Shown here: in pieces, positions 10,915-22,238 of the stretch
Numbering within the stretch: the stretch's first letter is position 1
How the letters are laid out: each line of letters starts with the position of its first letter
Assembly (NCBI GenBank): GCA_024704765.1
Contig: JAKMXF010000332.1
Span: 478,018-542,017, forward strand
DNA: 64,000 nt
Reading direction: 5' to 3'
Source of the DNA: Oopsacas minuta
Lineage: Eukaryota > Porifera > Hexactinellida > Lyssacinosida > Leucopsacidae
Program-made: the position numbers and the translations under genes
The notes under the pieces: generated by a model
What the model was told of the DNA's origin: nothing
The model's input: the letters and a program-made list of their open reading frames with translations, nothing else
Database searches by the model: none

Positions 10915-12890
10915 TCCGATGGCTATATTTATAGTCCGATAGCACCATATATTTCTCAAAACAAAGTTTCATATATGCCTGTTATCATAATTTAGTCACA
11001 AAGCACCATTAATGTCCCGTTAGCACGTTAGACTTCTTGATGACATCTATATGTATCAATAGTACCTTAGGTTTCATAGGAATGAAGTGTAATGTTTGTC
11101 CAGGTAGAACCATAATGTCACAATAGTACCATTAATTTCCCTTTATCATCATATTTGTCGCATTTTGCGAATCTAAACACAGGATATGTCCAGTTACCAC
11201 AATAATTTCACTTTAGGAGCATTAATCTCCTGTCACTACCTTTAATATCCCGATAGCACCTAATATTTCTCAAAAAGAGTACCGTATAAGTCCCACTAGC
11301 ACCAAAATGTCACAATAGCACCATTAATGTACCTTTTGAACCTAAGATGTCCACATGGAAATATGTACCATTCGCTCCATATATTCAGAAATCGATGCAT
11401 CAGAAAAGTCCCTTTAGTAACAATATGTCACAGTAGCATCATCTATGTCTCATCAGCACCTTGAAATTCCAATAACACTTAATATCTTCCATAGCACAGT
11501 GACCTTCGATATATAAGGCCATACCAATGAACATAATTTCATAGACCATGGGTTACTTCAGTCCATTAAATTTTTCAGGCAATGATAGTTTTACGATAAT
11601 AGAAATTGGTGCATTTGGCCCGAATAAACTTATTATCGTTAGTTAATGATTAGCACAAGCTATGTCATCCAACGAGTGCCAGGTCGAAATGACGTCATCT
11701 GATTGGTTCAAACGATATATATAGTGAAATTGTGCCATTTTCCGAGCTCTGTCAAATGATTAATATGTACCTCTTCCTCGACTCTAGAATTAACACAAAT
11801 AGATCAAAGGATGTTTCATACAAAATATCAAAAGATTTCCATAATAAAGTTCTAAGGTTCAAGGATTATAGTAGTAACCATGGATGACACATTTCTGCAA
11901 TTATTCATCTCTAACTTGACAACCTTTGATGTTGCCTAGTCATCTTGCAAACATTTCGTACATACCCGACTTCTCATACCCTGATAATACATTTTGATTA
12001 ATGTGTCCAAGGACTATTGCACAGTCATCAATAAAACCATATATGGTCATATTCAAATTTACATCATAATTGTTAGAGATATATCAACATATATTATCAA
12101 GGTATGGGAAGTTTGGTAAATACCTTTTGTTTGCGAGATAATTGGCCATAAGAATATAGGTTGTCAAGTCATAGGGGAATATTTGCAGAAATGTGTCATC
12201 AATGGTGACTACTAAAATTCTGGAACCTGAGAATTTTATCTTGGAAATCTTTTGATATATTGTATGGAAACATCCTTGGATCTATTGGTGTTAATTCTAG
12301 AGTCGAAGAAGCGATATATTTATCATTTGGCAGAGCTTGAGAAATGACGAATTATTCACACACCATATTCTCGTAAGCCAAACAGATGACGTCATTTCGA
12401 CCTGGGCCTCATCGGATGACATGGCTTGTGCATACTATTTACTAACAAAAATACATATATTCGGGTCAAAAAGCACCAATTTTGTATTATCATGATAATA
12501 TTATTGCCTATCAAATGTAATGGACTTCAAGTAATCCGTGGTTTCGAATAGTAGTAAGGACTTATATAACGAAGGTCACGCATAGCACATATTTTCAAAA
12601 AAATATAGCACCATAATTTCCGTCACACTATTATGTTACAAAGCACCACTAATGTCCCGGTTAGACATGAGATGCCCCGCAAGCACTTAGAATTCCGTTA
12701 GCACCTTGTGTCCGATGGATATATATTTTTCAAATGGCATCTAACATATCAAAGAAACGAAGCTCAATTTATGTCACTTTAGCAGACTTGATTGCCAAAT
12801 AGCACCATTAATGAACTGTTAGCACTTTATGGGCCCCATAGCACAAAATATCGAGCGATAGTTCCTTAAGGTGCTAAGGGGACATAATGT
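10915..12890 (-). repeat. Short-repeat field, reverse orientation (interrupted 11499-12581)
   Basis: Diverged repeats of TATGTCCCNATAGCACC, the complement of the unit at 6880-10010. The array is split by the foldback element at 11499-12581. A smaller block of the same orientation is at about 23370-23480. Confidence 0.6.
11499..12581. mobile_element. 1.1-kb foldback element, copy 1
   Basis: The two halves are diverged inverted copies around a centre near 12045 (CCATATATGG). Left end GTGACCTTCGATATATAAGG; right-end complement matches (CTTATATAACGAAGGTCACG). Flanked by the direct 8-bp duplication ATAGCACA (11491-11498 and 12582-12589). That motif also occurs in the surrounding repeat, so this TSD alone is weak, but the second copy at 43881-45055 has an independent 8-bp duplication. 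No ORF, so non-autonomous. The 8-bp TSD points to hAT- or P-type mobilisation. Confidence 0.75.
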
Positions 12891-12914
12891 TACATCTATG
12901 CCAGTAATGGGACC

Positions 12915-13045
12915 ATTGTTGTAGTGCCATCTGTCCCTCCCTTAATTTCGTCCCCCCGCACTTCTGGCACTAGGGTCAATAGTCCTCCCTTCTGGTCAGA
13001 TGTGCCCACCAGGACTTGTGGCACTAGGGCAAGGCGTCCCTGTAC
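12915..13045 (-). repeat. GC-rich minisatellite, reverse orientation
   Basis: Repeats of the complement of CCTAGTGCCAGAAGTCCGG, for example CGCACTTCTGGCACTAGGG and GGACTTGTGGCACTAGGGC. It is far richer in GC than its surroundings. Partner block of opposite orientation at 13495-13640. Confidence 0.6.
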
Positions 13046-13208
13046 CAGTTAAATTTACCCAAAATAACCTAGATATTATGTTATATTCTAATGAACACAG
13101 GTATATACTACAACCGGTGAGTGTTGAATGTTATCGTAAGTTTCAATCTAGATTTATCACGTAAATATCTCTGTGGCATTTTATAACATCAACCACAACA
13201 AATATATA

Positions 13209-13475
13209 CAGTGGCGTTTCTAGGCTTTTGATTAGGAGTGCTAATTTATATGGGTTGACATTGAAATTAACAAGATCTCGTCAGACTATATTCACTATAA
13301 TTATACTTCTCTATTAATGGAGGTCAGGGAAGCACTTGATTTGATTATAGGACCCACAAAATCCTTGATTTTAGACAACAATCTCTGTCTTAATCATTAT
13401 CAATTACTATCATTGTTATTCAAGGAGTGTGCTCTAGCACCCATTCCGCGCTCCTGGATAGTGGATACGCCACTG
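13209..13475. mobile_element. Short hAT-like MITE
   Basis: Begins CAGTGGCGTTTC and ends TGGATACGCCACTG, giving a CAGTGGCGT terminal repeat. Flanks AATATATA (13201-13208) and AGTATGTA (13476-13483) agree at 6 of 8 positions, as expected for an old hAT TSD. 267 bp, no ORF. Confidence 0.6.
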
Positions 13476-13494
13476 AGTATGTACAGTTGAAACC

Positions 13495-13900
13495 GGTGAC
13501 ATAGTGCCACAAGTCCGGGGATCCCTTGCCCTAGTGCCAGAAGTCCGGAGGGGGACAGCTGACCGTTGTGCGACTAGTGGGGGGGACTCCTTGCCCTAGT
13601 ACCACTAGTCCGGGGAGACTCCTTGCCCTAGTGCCAGAAGTCAGGAGGGACAGCCCACCAGGGGGGACAGCTGACCCCTCACACATCGTGTTGGTGGTAA
13701 GGTTACATTATTGTGGTAATGGGATGTATAGGGACGTCGCACGGGGGGGCAATGCCACCTTGGTAAAAATCCGTGCCCCGGGGTAATGCGCCCCCTGTAA
13801 CCCATGCCTCAGGGCATGACCCCCGTGTAAATTCATCCCCCGGGCATGCCACCGACTCCTTGGCTCAAATTGCAAACTGGAAAATTTCTGCACGCTTCGC
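13495..13900. repeat. GC-rich minisatellite and imperfect palindromes
   Basis: To about 13640: repeats of CCTTGCCCTAGTGCCAGAAG in forward orientation. Then to 13900: GC-rich segments built from variants of CATGCC/GGGGGCA. ORFs here are by-products of the repeats. Confidence 0.5.
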
Positions 13901-14141
13901 TCGCTCTTACGCTCAATATTATTCAATCTAACCGATAATTAAAGGATATAGCTTGTGTTGATCTACCAACTAGGTAATATTTGTGAGTCTTTATAACCTG
14001 AGCAAATGTAGTGTTTCCTCCAGGCCGTTTTGGCCTACTGGGCCGGCATCCCTTTGTTAACCAAATATAGACACCCATTTCAATCCTGGGCCACGATACT
14101 AAAGTATAGTGGGAACAGTAAAAAGTAGAATTGATCATACA

Positions 14142-16215
14142 CTAGGGTGCGACCCGTAAAGCCCGTGGTCCGTAGCCCGCTATCAAAGCCCGCGTCTCGC
14201 GGCCCGCTTATTTATTCCACCAGCCCGTGATTTAGGAAATTTGTTTATTTTATGGCATTGTTGGCTGAATTCGTGAATAAATTCTCAAAGAATTGAGAAT
14301 TCATATAAATTCCGCGTTATAAGATGCGGGAAATCGTGTGCCCAAATAGTATATATATGAAACTTTATATATATGCAACACTTTGATTGTTTCGTTAGTT
14401 ATTTCCTTTTTCTTTCTATTAATGGTGAAAGATAATAGGTTTAGTGCATCTAGACTCCTGGATTTATTTGTTATTGAAAAATTAACAAATACCGCTAAAT
14501 GCTCATTATGTTCCAGTGCATTCACATACAACAGTCAAAAGACTGGTACCTCGCATATGTCACGCCACATCACTAACAAACATCCGGAGGAGTATAATAA
14601 GATGAAGAGGAGGTTAGAATGCAGAGATGGTACTCAGTCTAGTATTCTTAGATGTTTCAAGAAGAATACAGGTCTATCAGCAATGCCAGAAAGAAGACGC
14701 TTGGCGATGTTAATATTTTGCGGAGATCATGTTTACCTTTGAGTTATTTTGAAAGCGAATTTACAAGGAGCCTGCTGCGGATTGAAAGTTGTCCAAACCG
14801 AATGGATTTGAGAGGAGAAATAAGATTAATTGCTGATGAAGTCAGGCAGGAGATGAAAGCCGAATTTCAGGGTACATTTATGACAATCGTCTGTGATGGG
14901 TGGAAAAACTCCCTGACAGGTATGTTTAATATGTTTACTCTAAATATATTGTATAATACGTATATGTATATTTATAAATTATAATGTTATTGGTAGGTAA
15001 CAAGTTTGTATCTTTTTTGGGATTTGCTAACTCAAGTTCAAAACCAATCTATATCACTAGCCAAATAGTGAAAGACAACTCTTCTGATGCATTTCTGGAA
15101 GCTGGTCGAGTAGCAGTAAACATTGTCGAAGGGTGGAATTCCAAGGTTATTGCATTACTCGCTGACAATGCTCGGTCAATTCAACTTGGCCTACAGAAAT
15201 TGTCGAATGAATGTGGTGGTTTGTTGGTATTGCGGTGTGCAGCACATGTTATGAACCTTTGCTTACGTGATATCTTCACAGCAGTTCCAGTGTGTCAGAA
15301 AGCACTTGACATATTGAATAAACATGTAGCCAACGGTACTGTCCCTCGTTATGTTGATACTAGATGGAATTCAAGAATTGTTCGGATGGAGCAACTCATT
15401 GTGAAACTTGATGATGAGAGAAAAAAGGGAAAATTGAGTACTTGTCTGCAGAGAACTCGACCGATTCTTGATGTTCTTAATATTGCTCAAGAAGATACGA
15501 CTACATGGACTACAATGATGTGCAAGTTTGAGGAACTTTTGGAGGCACTACAAGAGACAGGATTCGATGAAGTATGTACAGTGATTGAGAAGAGGAGGTG
15601 GATGCTTGGAAATATTGTTATTTATCTTATAAACTGGTTAAATGGAAAGACTGGAGATATTGGCTTCGAGATGACTGGAAAATGGCTTCAGTTAATGAAA
15701 GTTCGTTCAGATTTTGATATGCTATATGCTGCCAGGGAGTTTGGTACTGGGTTGGAAGGTAATACAATCCAACATTACCCCAAACTGAAAGTGTTTGAAG
15801 AACAAATACTCTACAAAATCGCAGTTAGTGAGGCTTCGGTTGAACGACTGTTTTCTCGACACAAGCAAATTCACTCTCCTCTCCGTGCATCCTTGGGAAA
15901 TGATATAGTAACTGATTGCTTACTGATAAGAATCAGCAGACAATACATTGAAGCTGAGACTACAGATAACACTGACATGATTCTACCTCTCTATGAGGAT
16001 TATTAGATTAAACGAAAATAACATTTATAATACTTGTGATACTTACATATACTAAAATAGTAATAATTTCATGACCTAATTCTATAATTAAAGTATATTC
16101 ATCATCTGTAAAATTGTTCTTTTTGACTCTTTTCAGCCCGTTTTGTGCTCGCGGCCCGTGGAAAAAAGCCCGCAGCCCGTGATTTGCAATAAAGCCCGCA
16201 CGGGTCGCACCCTAG
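14142..16215 (+). mobile_element. hAT transposon with BED-finger transposase, complete termini
   Basis: Perfect 15-bp TIR CTAGGGTGCGACCCG at 14142-14156 and its complement at 16201-16215. Flanks ATCATACA (14134-14141) and ATTATAAA (16216-16223) match at 6 of 8 positions, fitting the 8-bp hAT duplication. Both ends carry four to five AGCCCG/GGCCCG motifs just inside the TIR, in the same orientation at both ends; such subterminal repeats are transposase-binding sites in other hAT elements. Length 2074 bp. Confidence 0.9.
14422..16006 (+). pseudogene. hAT transposase (BED zinc finger, RNase H-like core, dimerisation domain)
   Basis: Starts at ATG 14422. Residues ~35-65 form a BED finger (KCSLC ... 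HMSRHITNKH). A frameshift near 14700 moves the frame to the piece running through VCDGWKNSLTG. An intron follows at 14920-14996 (donor CAG|GTATGT, acceptor TTGGTAG), joining to NKFVSFLGF, which keeps the usual hAT core order. The 15000-16006 part carries LADNARS, RCAAHVMNLCLRD (the C..H step before the insertion domain), VDTRWNS and the C-terminal SEASVERLFS dimerisation motif. The insertion domain appears shortened compared with typical hAT transposases (~600 aa), so an internal deletion is likely. It lies alone inside its TIRs. The frameshift makes it inactive as read. Confidence 0.85.
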
Positions 16216-17009
16216 ATTATAAATGATGTAGAGTCAGGCTACAAGAAACCAGTTACCTTTATTCAGTTAAGTCAAGGCCACTGAACAATATGAAATTTAT
16301 CGAATTATGTATCGATGAGGAACACAAAACACTCTCACTTACATATATGTACATTGGTTATTGCGAGGTTGGTTGTATATTAGAGAGGTTATTTGAACTA
16401 CAATTTCCTGTCAGAGAAATTGATGCTAATAATTTTTGCGGTATTTTGAAAGTGGTGATAGTAATTTTTTCATATATTTTGCTTATCTACCAGATATTTT
16501 TGCCATATATACACCCATAATCTGATACTCCAAGGACAAAATATCACAATTATTGAAATAGTTAAGTCAATGATCGCACTCACGGCTCGATGGGTATACG
16601 GGATTAGCAAGGTCAAGAAAAATAAGTTATCTATGTTTCCTCTATTTAGTGAAACTGTTGCAGATTCGGTACCAACAGATTGCATTGAACTATCCTTGCT
16701 CATATGCATAATTTGGAAGGTGATATTTTGCAAGGGTTTGACAAGATTCAATACGCCGGCTAATTAGTACAGGTGATTGACCCTTTTCTAGCGAGACCAG
16801 AAGTTTCATATTTATCAAACGTAACAGAAGAGGAATTAATAGGACTACAAACGAATACGCATGCAAAACAATCATTTGATAGGAAGGGATACATTTGCTT
16901 CTGGGTTGAAAAGAAAATCATAGCGTAGACATTATCTTCTATCGCTCGGAAATAATGCATTTTACCTTTCGCAAAAACTTACTTAGCTGAAAGAGCGTTC
17001 AGTGATATC
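16216..17009. other. No gene seen
   Basis: AT-rich spacer between two hAT elements. The short ORFs on both strands (for example 16290-16520, 16570-16767) overlap each other and show no motif. Confidence 0.5.
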
Positions 17010-17364
17010 TTGACGATCAAGGGCGTAGCCAGCATAGTATCTAGGGGGGGGGGTCAAAGTGACCAGTTGCGAGCGTAGCGAGCATTTTTGGGGTCTGGGG
17101 GGCCCCAGAAAAAAATTTGACAATATAATTTGCACTTATCACAATATGGTCACGAAAACCTTTGTCCTCTGGAATTTCAGTCTGATTTGAAAATTGGTGC
17201 GCCTTCGCATGTTTTCTGTCACGCCGCTCGAACAAACATACAACATTTACAAAAACAAAGTAGAATTGATATAGAATGTGTAAATTCTAGTAACATAATT
17301 GAATATTGATTAATTAATTATCCTTAATCTAAAGAGCTACTCACTAAATATCGATTATTTTTCT

Positions 17365-19668
17365 TCATAAAAGGACTTCACAACCATATTCTTCTATTTT
17401 GCAAGAGAATTCTTTCAGCACTTCGTTAACAAAATCAATTTCGTCATTTTCAATTCTTTCCCTATGTATATTCATTAATGCAAGCCCATTTAATCTGTCT
17501 TCTGACATTGTATTTCTTAACCAATTCTTTAGCCTACGTAAAGTAGAAAACTTCTCTTGACGCTAGACGTAGTAACTGGCAATCTGAGAAATATTTTTAT
17601 ACATATAGTTATAGTTGGAAAGAAATCTGATGATTCACTTAGAAGTTCCATAAAAGTAATGTGATACGTTTTTGGATCTCTAGCTTTCCAAATATCAAAC
17701 CATATAGAGCCCTCATCAAGTAATGATCGTGTGTGAAATTGGGTGGAATAATGCTCAACTATATTAGACAATTTTTGTAAAAAGTCCTGTTTTGTTAACT
17801 CTTTGAAATACATAGGATGGATAGTTGCAAGTTTCAATACAACCTTATTGTGGCCTGAAAACCGATCCTCTAATGATGTTATTAGATCATCCAAATAGGG
17901 CATAAAAACAGATGTCCTATAATAATCTTCAGCGTTATCAATATTTGGGTCAGAAATATTGCTACGATATAATTGCCGATTTACAATCCGTGGGAAAGAT
18001 AGTTCTAGATTAAATTTAGCAGCTATTTCAAGTCCCTCGTGCCAAATAATGGAGAACTCACTTTCAGAATTCTCTTTATGTTGTTTAAGATTTAAAATTA
18101 ACAATTCAATATGTTTCCATACTTCACTGAGATCAATTCTTGGTGCTTGAAACATTTGTGCGATAGGCTCAATCACCGCAGAATATTTGGATATCACAAT
18201 AAGATTAATAATAAATGAAGAGTTAAGTAAAGCGGGATGGATACAGGTAAAGTCTTCTAGCGTTTTGACAATATCAATGAAATTGTTATAAAAATGACTC
18301 ACACTTTTATATTTCTCAGTCCACCTGGTTTCGCATAATGATTTCAACTTCAAAACTCCACTCCGAATTACACTATATTGAAAATATTTAATGGTAGACT
18401 TAATCATATCAACTGTATTTCGTATGGTTGGTAGCCTTGATAGATCATTTATAGCAAGATTCAAACAATGAGACGCACAATGAACGAATATCGCACTTGT
18501 ATATCTTTTAAGTATAATCGATTTCACACCATTAACTTTTCCGGCCATAGTGGAACAGCCATCATAACCTTGGCCAACTAGTAGCTCCATATTGATCCCT
18601 AGGTATTGTAAAAAATTTAAAATTGATTTAGATATTGATTCAGCGGTTAGGTCGGCATGAAGATCACTAAAACCAAGAAATTCTTCCCGAATACATGATC
18701 TTGCTTCACTTTCACTGATGAATCGTACGGCAACTGACAACTGTTCGTGTCCATTTATATCTGCCGTTTCATCAGCGAGCACTGTAAATCCAACAGAAGA
18801 GTTTATTTCTGAGACAATCCCTTTCGCAATTACTTGACCGCACTCATTAATAAGTTCATTTTGAATTGTTGGTGACAAATATTTACCATTCTTATTTCCT
18901 GATACAATGTGTTTTCTAAGTATTTCATCTCCCGTATCTATACGAAAATGAATTAACTTAAAGAATATACCCTTTTCTTCAGTTTTTCCACGAAGAGGGC
19001 AGCCAGTTGTTCCACAAAAGATGATAGTTTTTATTATGGAAATAATTTTGGAACGATTTTCTTGAATTAAATTTTGAGAAATTGAGTTTAACCGTTTGTC
19101 AACTTCGGGTTCATCTAGTTGTACTCTTTTGAGGAACTCCATTGCCATATTTGTTGATTCAATATGCCATAAAGTATTTTCGTGAGCCCAGGCATCATTG
19201 TGAAAATCATTGTATTTTGTCATAGGAGTAACAATCAAGGACCCTGCAAAACCCCTTCGGATTGTCGGAGGAAATATCACACAATGTTTACAAATCCCAC
19301 CTTTGAGCAAACTTCGAATAGGACAACCATGAAAATTCATTCAACCACTCTTTTCTGAAAATTCTCCCTTTCTTTGAGTCTTCTTTGAAAGGGTAATCAG
19401 CAGGAGGAATCCAAGTGTCAAGAAAAAGTTTTTGCTTCACATAATAAGGAACGGTTTTACTCACATAAATCCCAATATCAAAACTATCAACATAATTGTC
19501 AATTAAATCTGTATTTGTATAATCAATAGAATCTGCTTCGTCGAAAATATTATCAACTTCAATAATAGAATTCCCATTGGAGCAATCAGTCTGAGAAAAA
19601 TCGATTCGAGGATGTTTTGAGGTGAAGAAATAACGAATATCCTTCGCCATATCTGGTAAGAACCTCAC
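17365..19668 (-). pseudogene. hAT transposase, TTF/DUF4371 type
   Basis: Read from ATG 19668. The first ORF ends at 19288 and a one-base shift continues in 19340-17529. The N-terminal part holds a TTF-type finger (EWLNEFSWLSYS ... GGICKHCVIF) interrupted by that shift. In the 603-residue second piece, VLADETADI (D190), GQGYDGCSTMAG (D260) and FVHCASHCLNL (C288/H291) are the conserved steps of the DUF4371/hAT catalytic core. A second frameshift near 17555 breaks the dimerisation motif: SVKRSF is followed in the other frame by STLRRLKNWLRN and runs to a stop near 17365. Proteins of this kind are often named zinc finger MYM-type 1-like. Two single-base lesions imply fairly recent inactivation. 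Confidence 0.88.
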
Positions 19669-19734
19669 GCTTCTAATTATATAAAAAGAAATAACAATTA
19701 TAACCTGTAAATAATTTATCTAGCTCAGCCAGGG

Positions 19735-19770
19735 CACAGTGGTTTATAATGGGAGTCAGTAAAGAATAGG
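19735..19770 (+). repeat. RSS-like terminal repeat, long-spacer end (gene 3' side)
   Basis: Heptamer CACAGTG 19735-19741, then 19 nt (GTTTATAATGGGAGTCAGT), then AAAGAATAGG 19761-19770. The heptamer is identical to the consensus V(D)J recombination signal heptamer. The second block is shared with the other end but is not the RSS nonamer. Confidence 0.85.
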
Positions 19771-19882
19771 TATTCTAGTACCAGATAGCCATATGCAATG
19801 TATTATTTGCGAATAGGTTATCGTATCCGAGGAATCGAATGGGGTAATCAAATTTCTTCTATGGCTTCTAGATTTCTGGATA

Positions 19883-19911
19883 TGACGTCATCACATATTA
19901 TGATGACGTCA
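19883..19911. promoter_or_regulatory. Paired TGACGTCA (CRE-like) palindromes
   Basis: Two TGACGTCA octamers at 19883-19890 and 19904-19911, themselves arranged as an inverted pair, in the 3' region of the Transib/RAG1-like element. TGACGTCA is the CREB/ATF full-site consensus. Copy 1 has one at 1573-1580 in the same relative place. Regulatory use is inference. Confidence 0.35.
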
Positions 19912-20041
19912 CATTTAAAAAATTATTTAATAAAACTCATAGAAATTTCCACTTCATAAGAAAAATCTCCTACTCTGTATATATACTATTGCCCTGTATA
20001 GTATTTGGGTAAGAGTGTATAGATTTAACATTTTAATGAAT

Positions 20042-22238
20042 CTATGAATTAATTATAAGTGAATCAACAATTTCGTCTATGGAAGAATCTAGTAATCTAT
20101 TTTCGGTATTATCCCTACAACACTTTGCTCTTTTTGTGTGGCCGTGTTCTCCACACCTTTCACAAACTAAACTTGAACGAAATTGATTCAATACAGGGTC
20201 ACTTTCAGAGGCCAGTCTCACGAAAATGTCCATTGCATTATCTTCAAATGAAGACTTCCTTGCAAGATTCTCCCTATACTTTCTTAGTAACTTGTTGCAT
20301 CCCTCGGATCCCTCTTCAGAGAAACTTTTCAGACCTCGCCCAAGGTTGAACTCTTTCAAAATTTCTTCTGAGTGAGCTAATACCTTGTGTAATGTTGGGG
20401 TAATGCTCACCCAAGGTAATTAATCAACGATCAAGAGATATGTATCGGTGCATAGATCACCAAAGACCTCGGTGTTAATGATCCTGTCTGAATTGATTAT
20501 TCGAAGAATAGCTGACAAGTGTGTATGTAGTTTTGAAAGTGTTTCTTTGTGTTCTGTTTCAACAACTGACAATACACACTCAATGTATTTCGAATCACAG
20601 GAAAATGCTCGACGAGCTACACTACCAGTAGAGCTAGTACCTCCACTTGCATTCGGCTGATCTATCCTCATTCCTGTCTTCCCTTCAATCAGATTTCTGA
20701 CAAATATCATTGAATTTTTTATCGTCAAAGATGTTGGTGACCATGTACGTTTTCCACAATTCAAATGATAAATTAGTAGATTGAACCACCTGAAAATGCC
20801 AGTGTACGAGTGTAACGGAGATGCTGGAAGGATGTTTATTGTTGAGGTTGGTTCGTGCGTTATGTTACAACGTTGGTTTGAAGGAAGTGAGAAGAACGAA
20901 TGGCTGTCTTCTATTTCACCGAAAAGTTGAATTGCATCAGTAATGTACCTGTTGATAGAAAATCCCTGTATTATCAACTCACGATCACTGAGTTCCTTAT
21001 GTGTTGCTGTACATAATTGACAACTTGCCCCACCTGCCCCAGATAGAATTCCTGCCATTTTCCCATCAAGCATTGATCGAACAATGTCGACTCGTACTTG
21101 CTGATCAGGGCCAAGAGTAAATCCTTCACTTCTCATAAGATCAGTATCAGTATTGATTAGATCGTCCATAAATCGCTTGATATTAGCTTCGTTTTCTTTC
21201 GCAGCGAGGAGGAAAATCGGACGTTGAGCAAAAGGAGAATTGGGAGTGTTATTTTTCCAAGAGTTCGCGACCGCTATTGCTTATTACCTTTACAGCTCTG
21301 AAACAGAATAAGATAAACGACTTAGTATCTGTATTCGTGTTTGATTGATTATATACAGTGTGACTTCCAGAGCCATCTAGTCCGTCTGCTATCTGCAATT
21401 GTAGGGGATAATCTTGAGCTGGAGGTGGCGGTAGCGTGGACATAAGCCTGCAAAAAGTATGGCGGACGTGATGGGCATATGGCATATATACACCAAGTGG
21501 AGTTTCAGGATTGGGGTACATCTGAATATCCGACCGTAAAATTATACTGTTTCTTTCTTCTACTACCCTATAGTATGCCGGGAAACGAATATCGCTAGAT
21601 AGCAAGTGATGTCGGAGTTGTGTGCATTTCCTCCTGCCAATTTCTAGGAGATCTACAAGGAACACTGTCTTGGTAACATCGAGCTCTTTCTTCAACAATT
21701 TACCGAATTGACCCGAAAACTTGTCATAGACTACAGATTTTGAAACTTTAGCTATTTCTTGCTGTTTTGTTTGGTTCGATAGTAGTTGCAAGGCAAGTGC
21801 AGCTATCTTGATTTCTGAAGTATTCTCAACGATTGAGAGTGCTTTGATAGATTCCAAGACATTTGAGAGTCGTGAGCGTTGTTGTTGCATCGTGAGATTG
21901 TCAATACTCTTCCTATGGTTTGCAGAGAGTGTGGATATGACTTCTTCATCATCTGAAGACAGCTCAACGGTATCATAAAAACGGTTCCTCTTCAACTCTG
22001 GTTCCATGGATATACCACAATGCCACCAGTCTCCCTCTAAGCAATCTAGCGATTTCTTTGCCTTCCTGATCCTGCTTCTTACTCGGAGGAGCGTTGCTTC
22101 CAATTGTTTCCTTTCTTCGAAGTCCATTTGAAAGTTCTGCTCAAAGAAACTGAGTGTCGTCGAGATACAGTTGTTGTTGTCTTTCAAAATCTTCGCAAAT
22201 TCAAGATGAGAGTTAGGGAAAGTTAGTTCTTGAGTCAT
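20042..22238 (-). pseudogene. Transib/RAG1-like transposase
   Basis: Reads from ATG 22238 in three pieces. Piece 1 (22238-21249, 329 aa) has a basic/coiled N-terminal part, a region matching the RAG1/Transib stretch before the active site (VFLVDLLEIGRRKC ... FPAYYRV), and the first acidic motif ADGLDGSGSH (D285/D288). A frameshift near 21280 leads into NNTPNSPFAQRPIFLL and piece 2 (from 21169), where CQLC (C50, C53) matches the RAG1 zinc ligands C727/C730. One TAA stop, aligned with Gln in copy 1, separates piece 3 (20410-20042). There, LHKVLAH places two His five apart exactly like H937/H942, and EGSEGCNK matches the RAG1 E962 motif NESGNK. The tail carries CERCGEHGH...CC. The position I align with the second catalytic Asp reads Lys in both copies, but that alignment is uncertain. 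Two lesions only: recently inactivated. Confidence 0.87.

Noticed and set aside
11495-11501. CACAGTG heptamer
   Set aside because: It arises at the junction of the ATAGCACA duplication with the foldback end GTGACC. No RAG-like partner end or gene nearby.
13568-13926. ORFs in GC-rich sequence
   Set aside because: They follow the minisatellite repeats in several frames, which explains the lack of stops.
17959-18150. Plus-strand ORF within the hAT gene
   Set aside because: Shadow of the minus-strand transposase.
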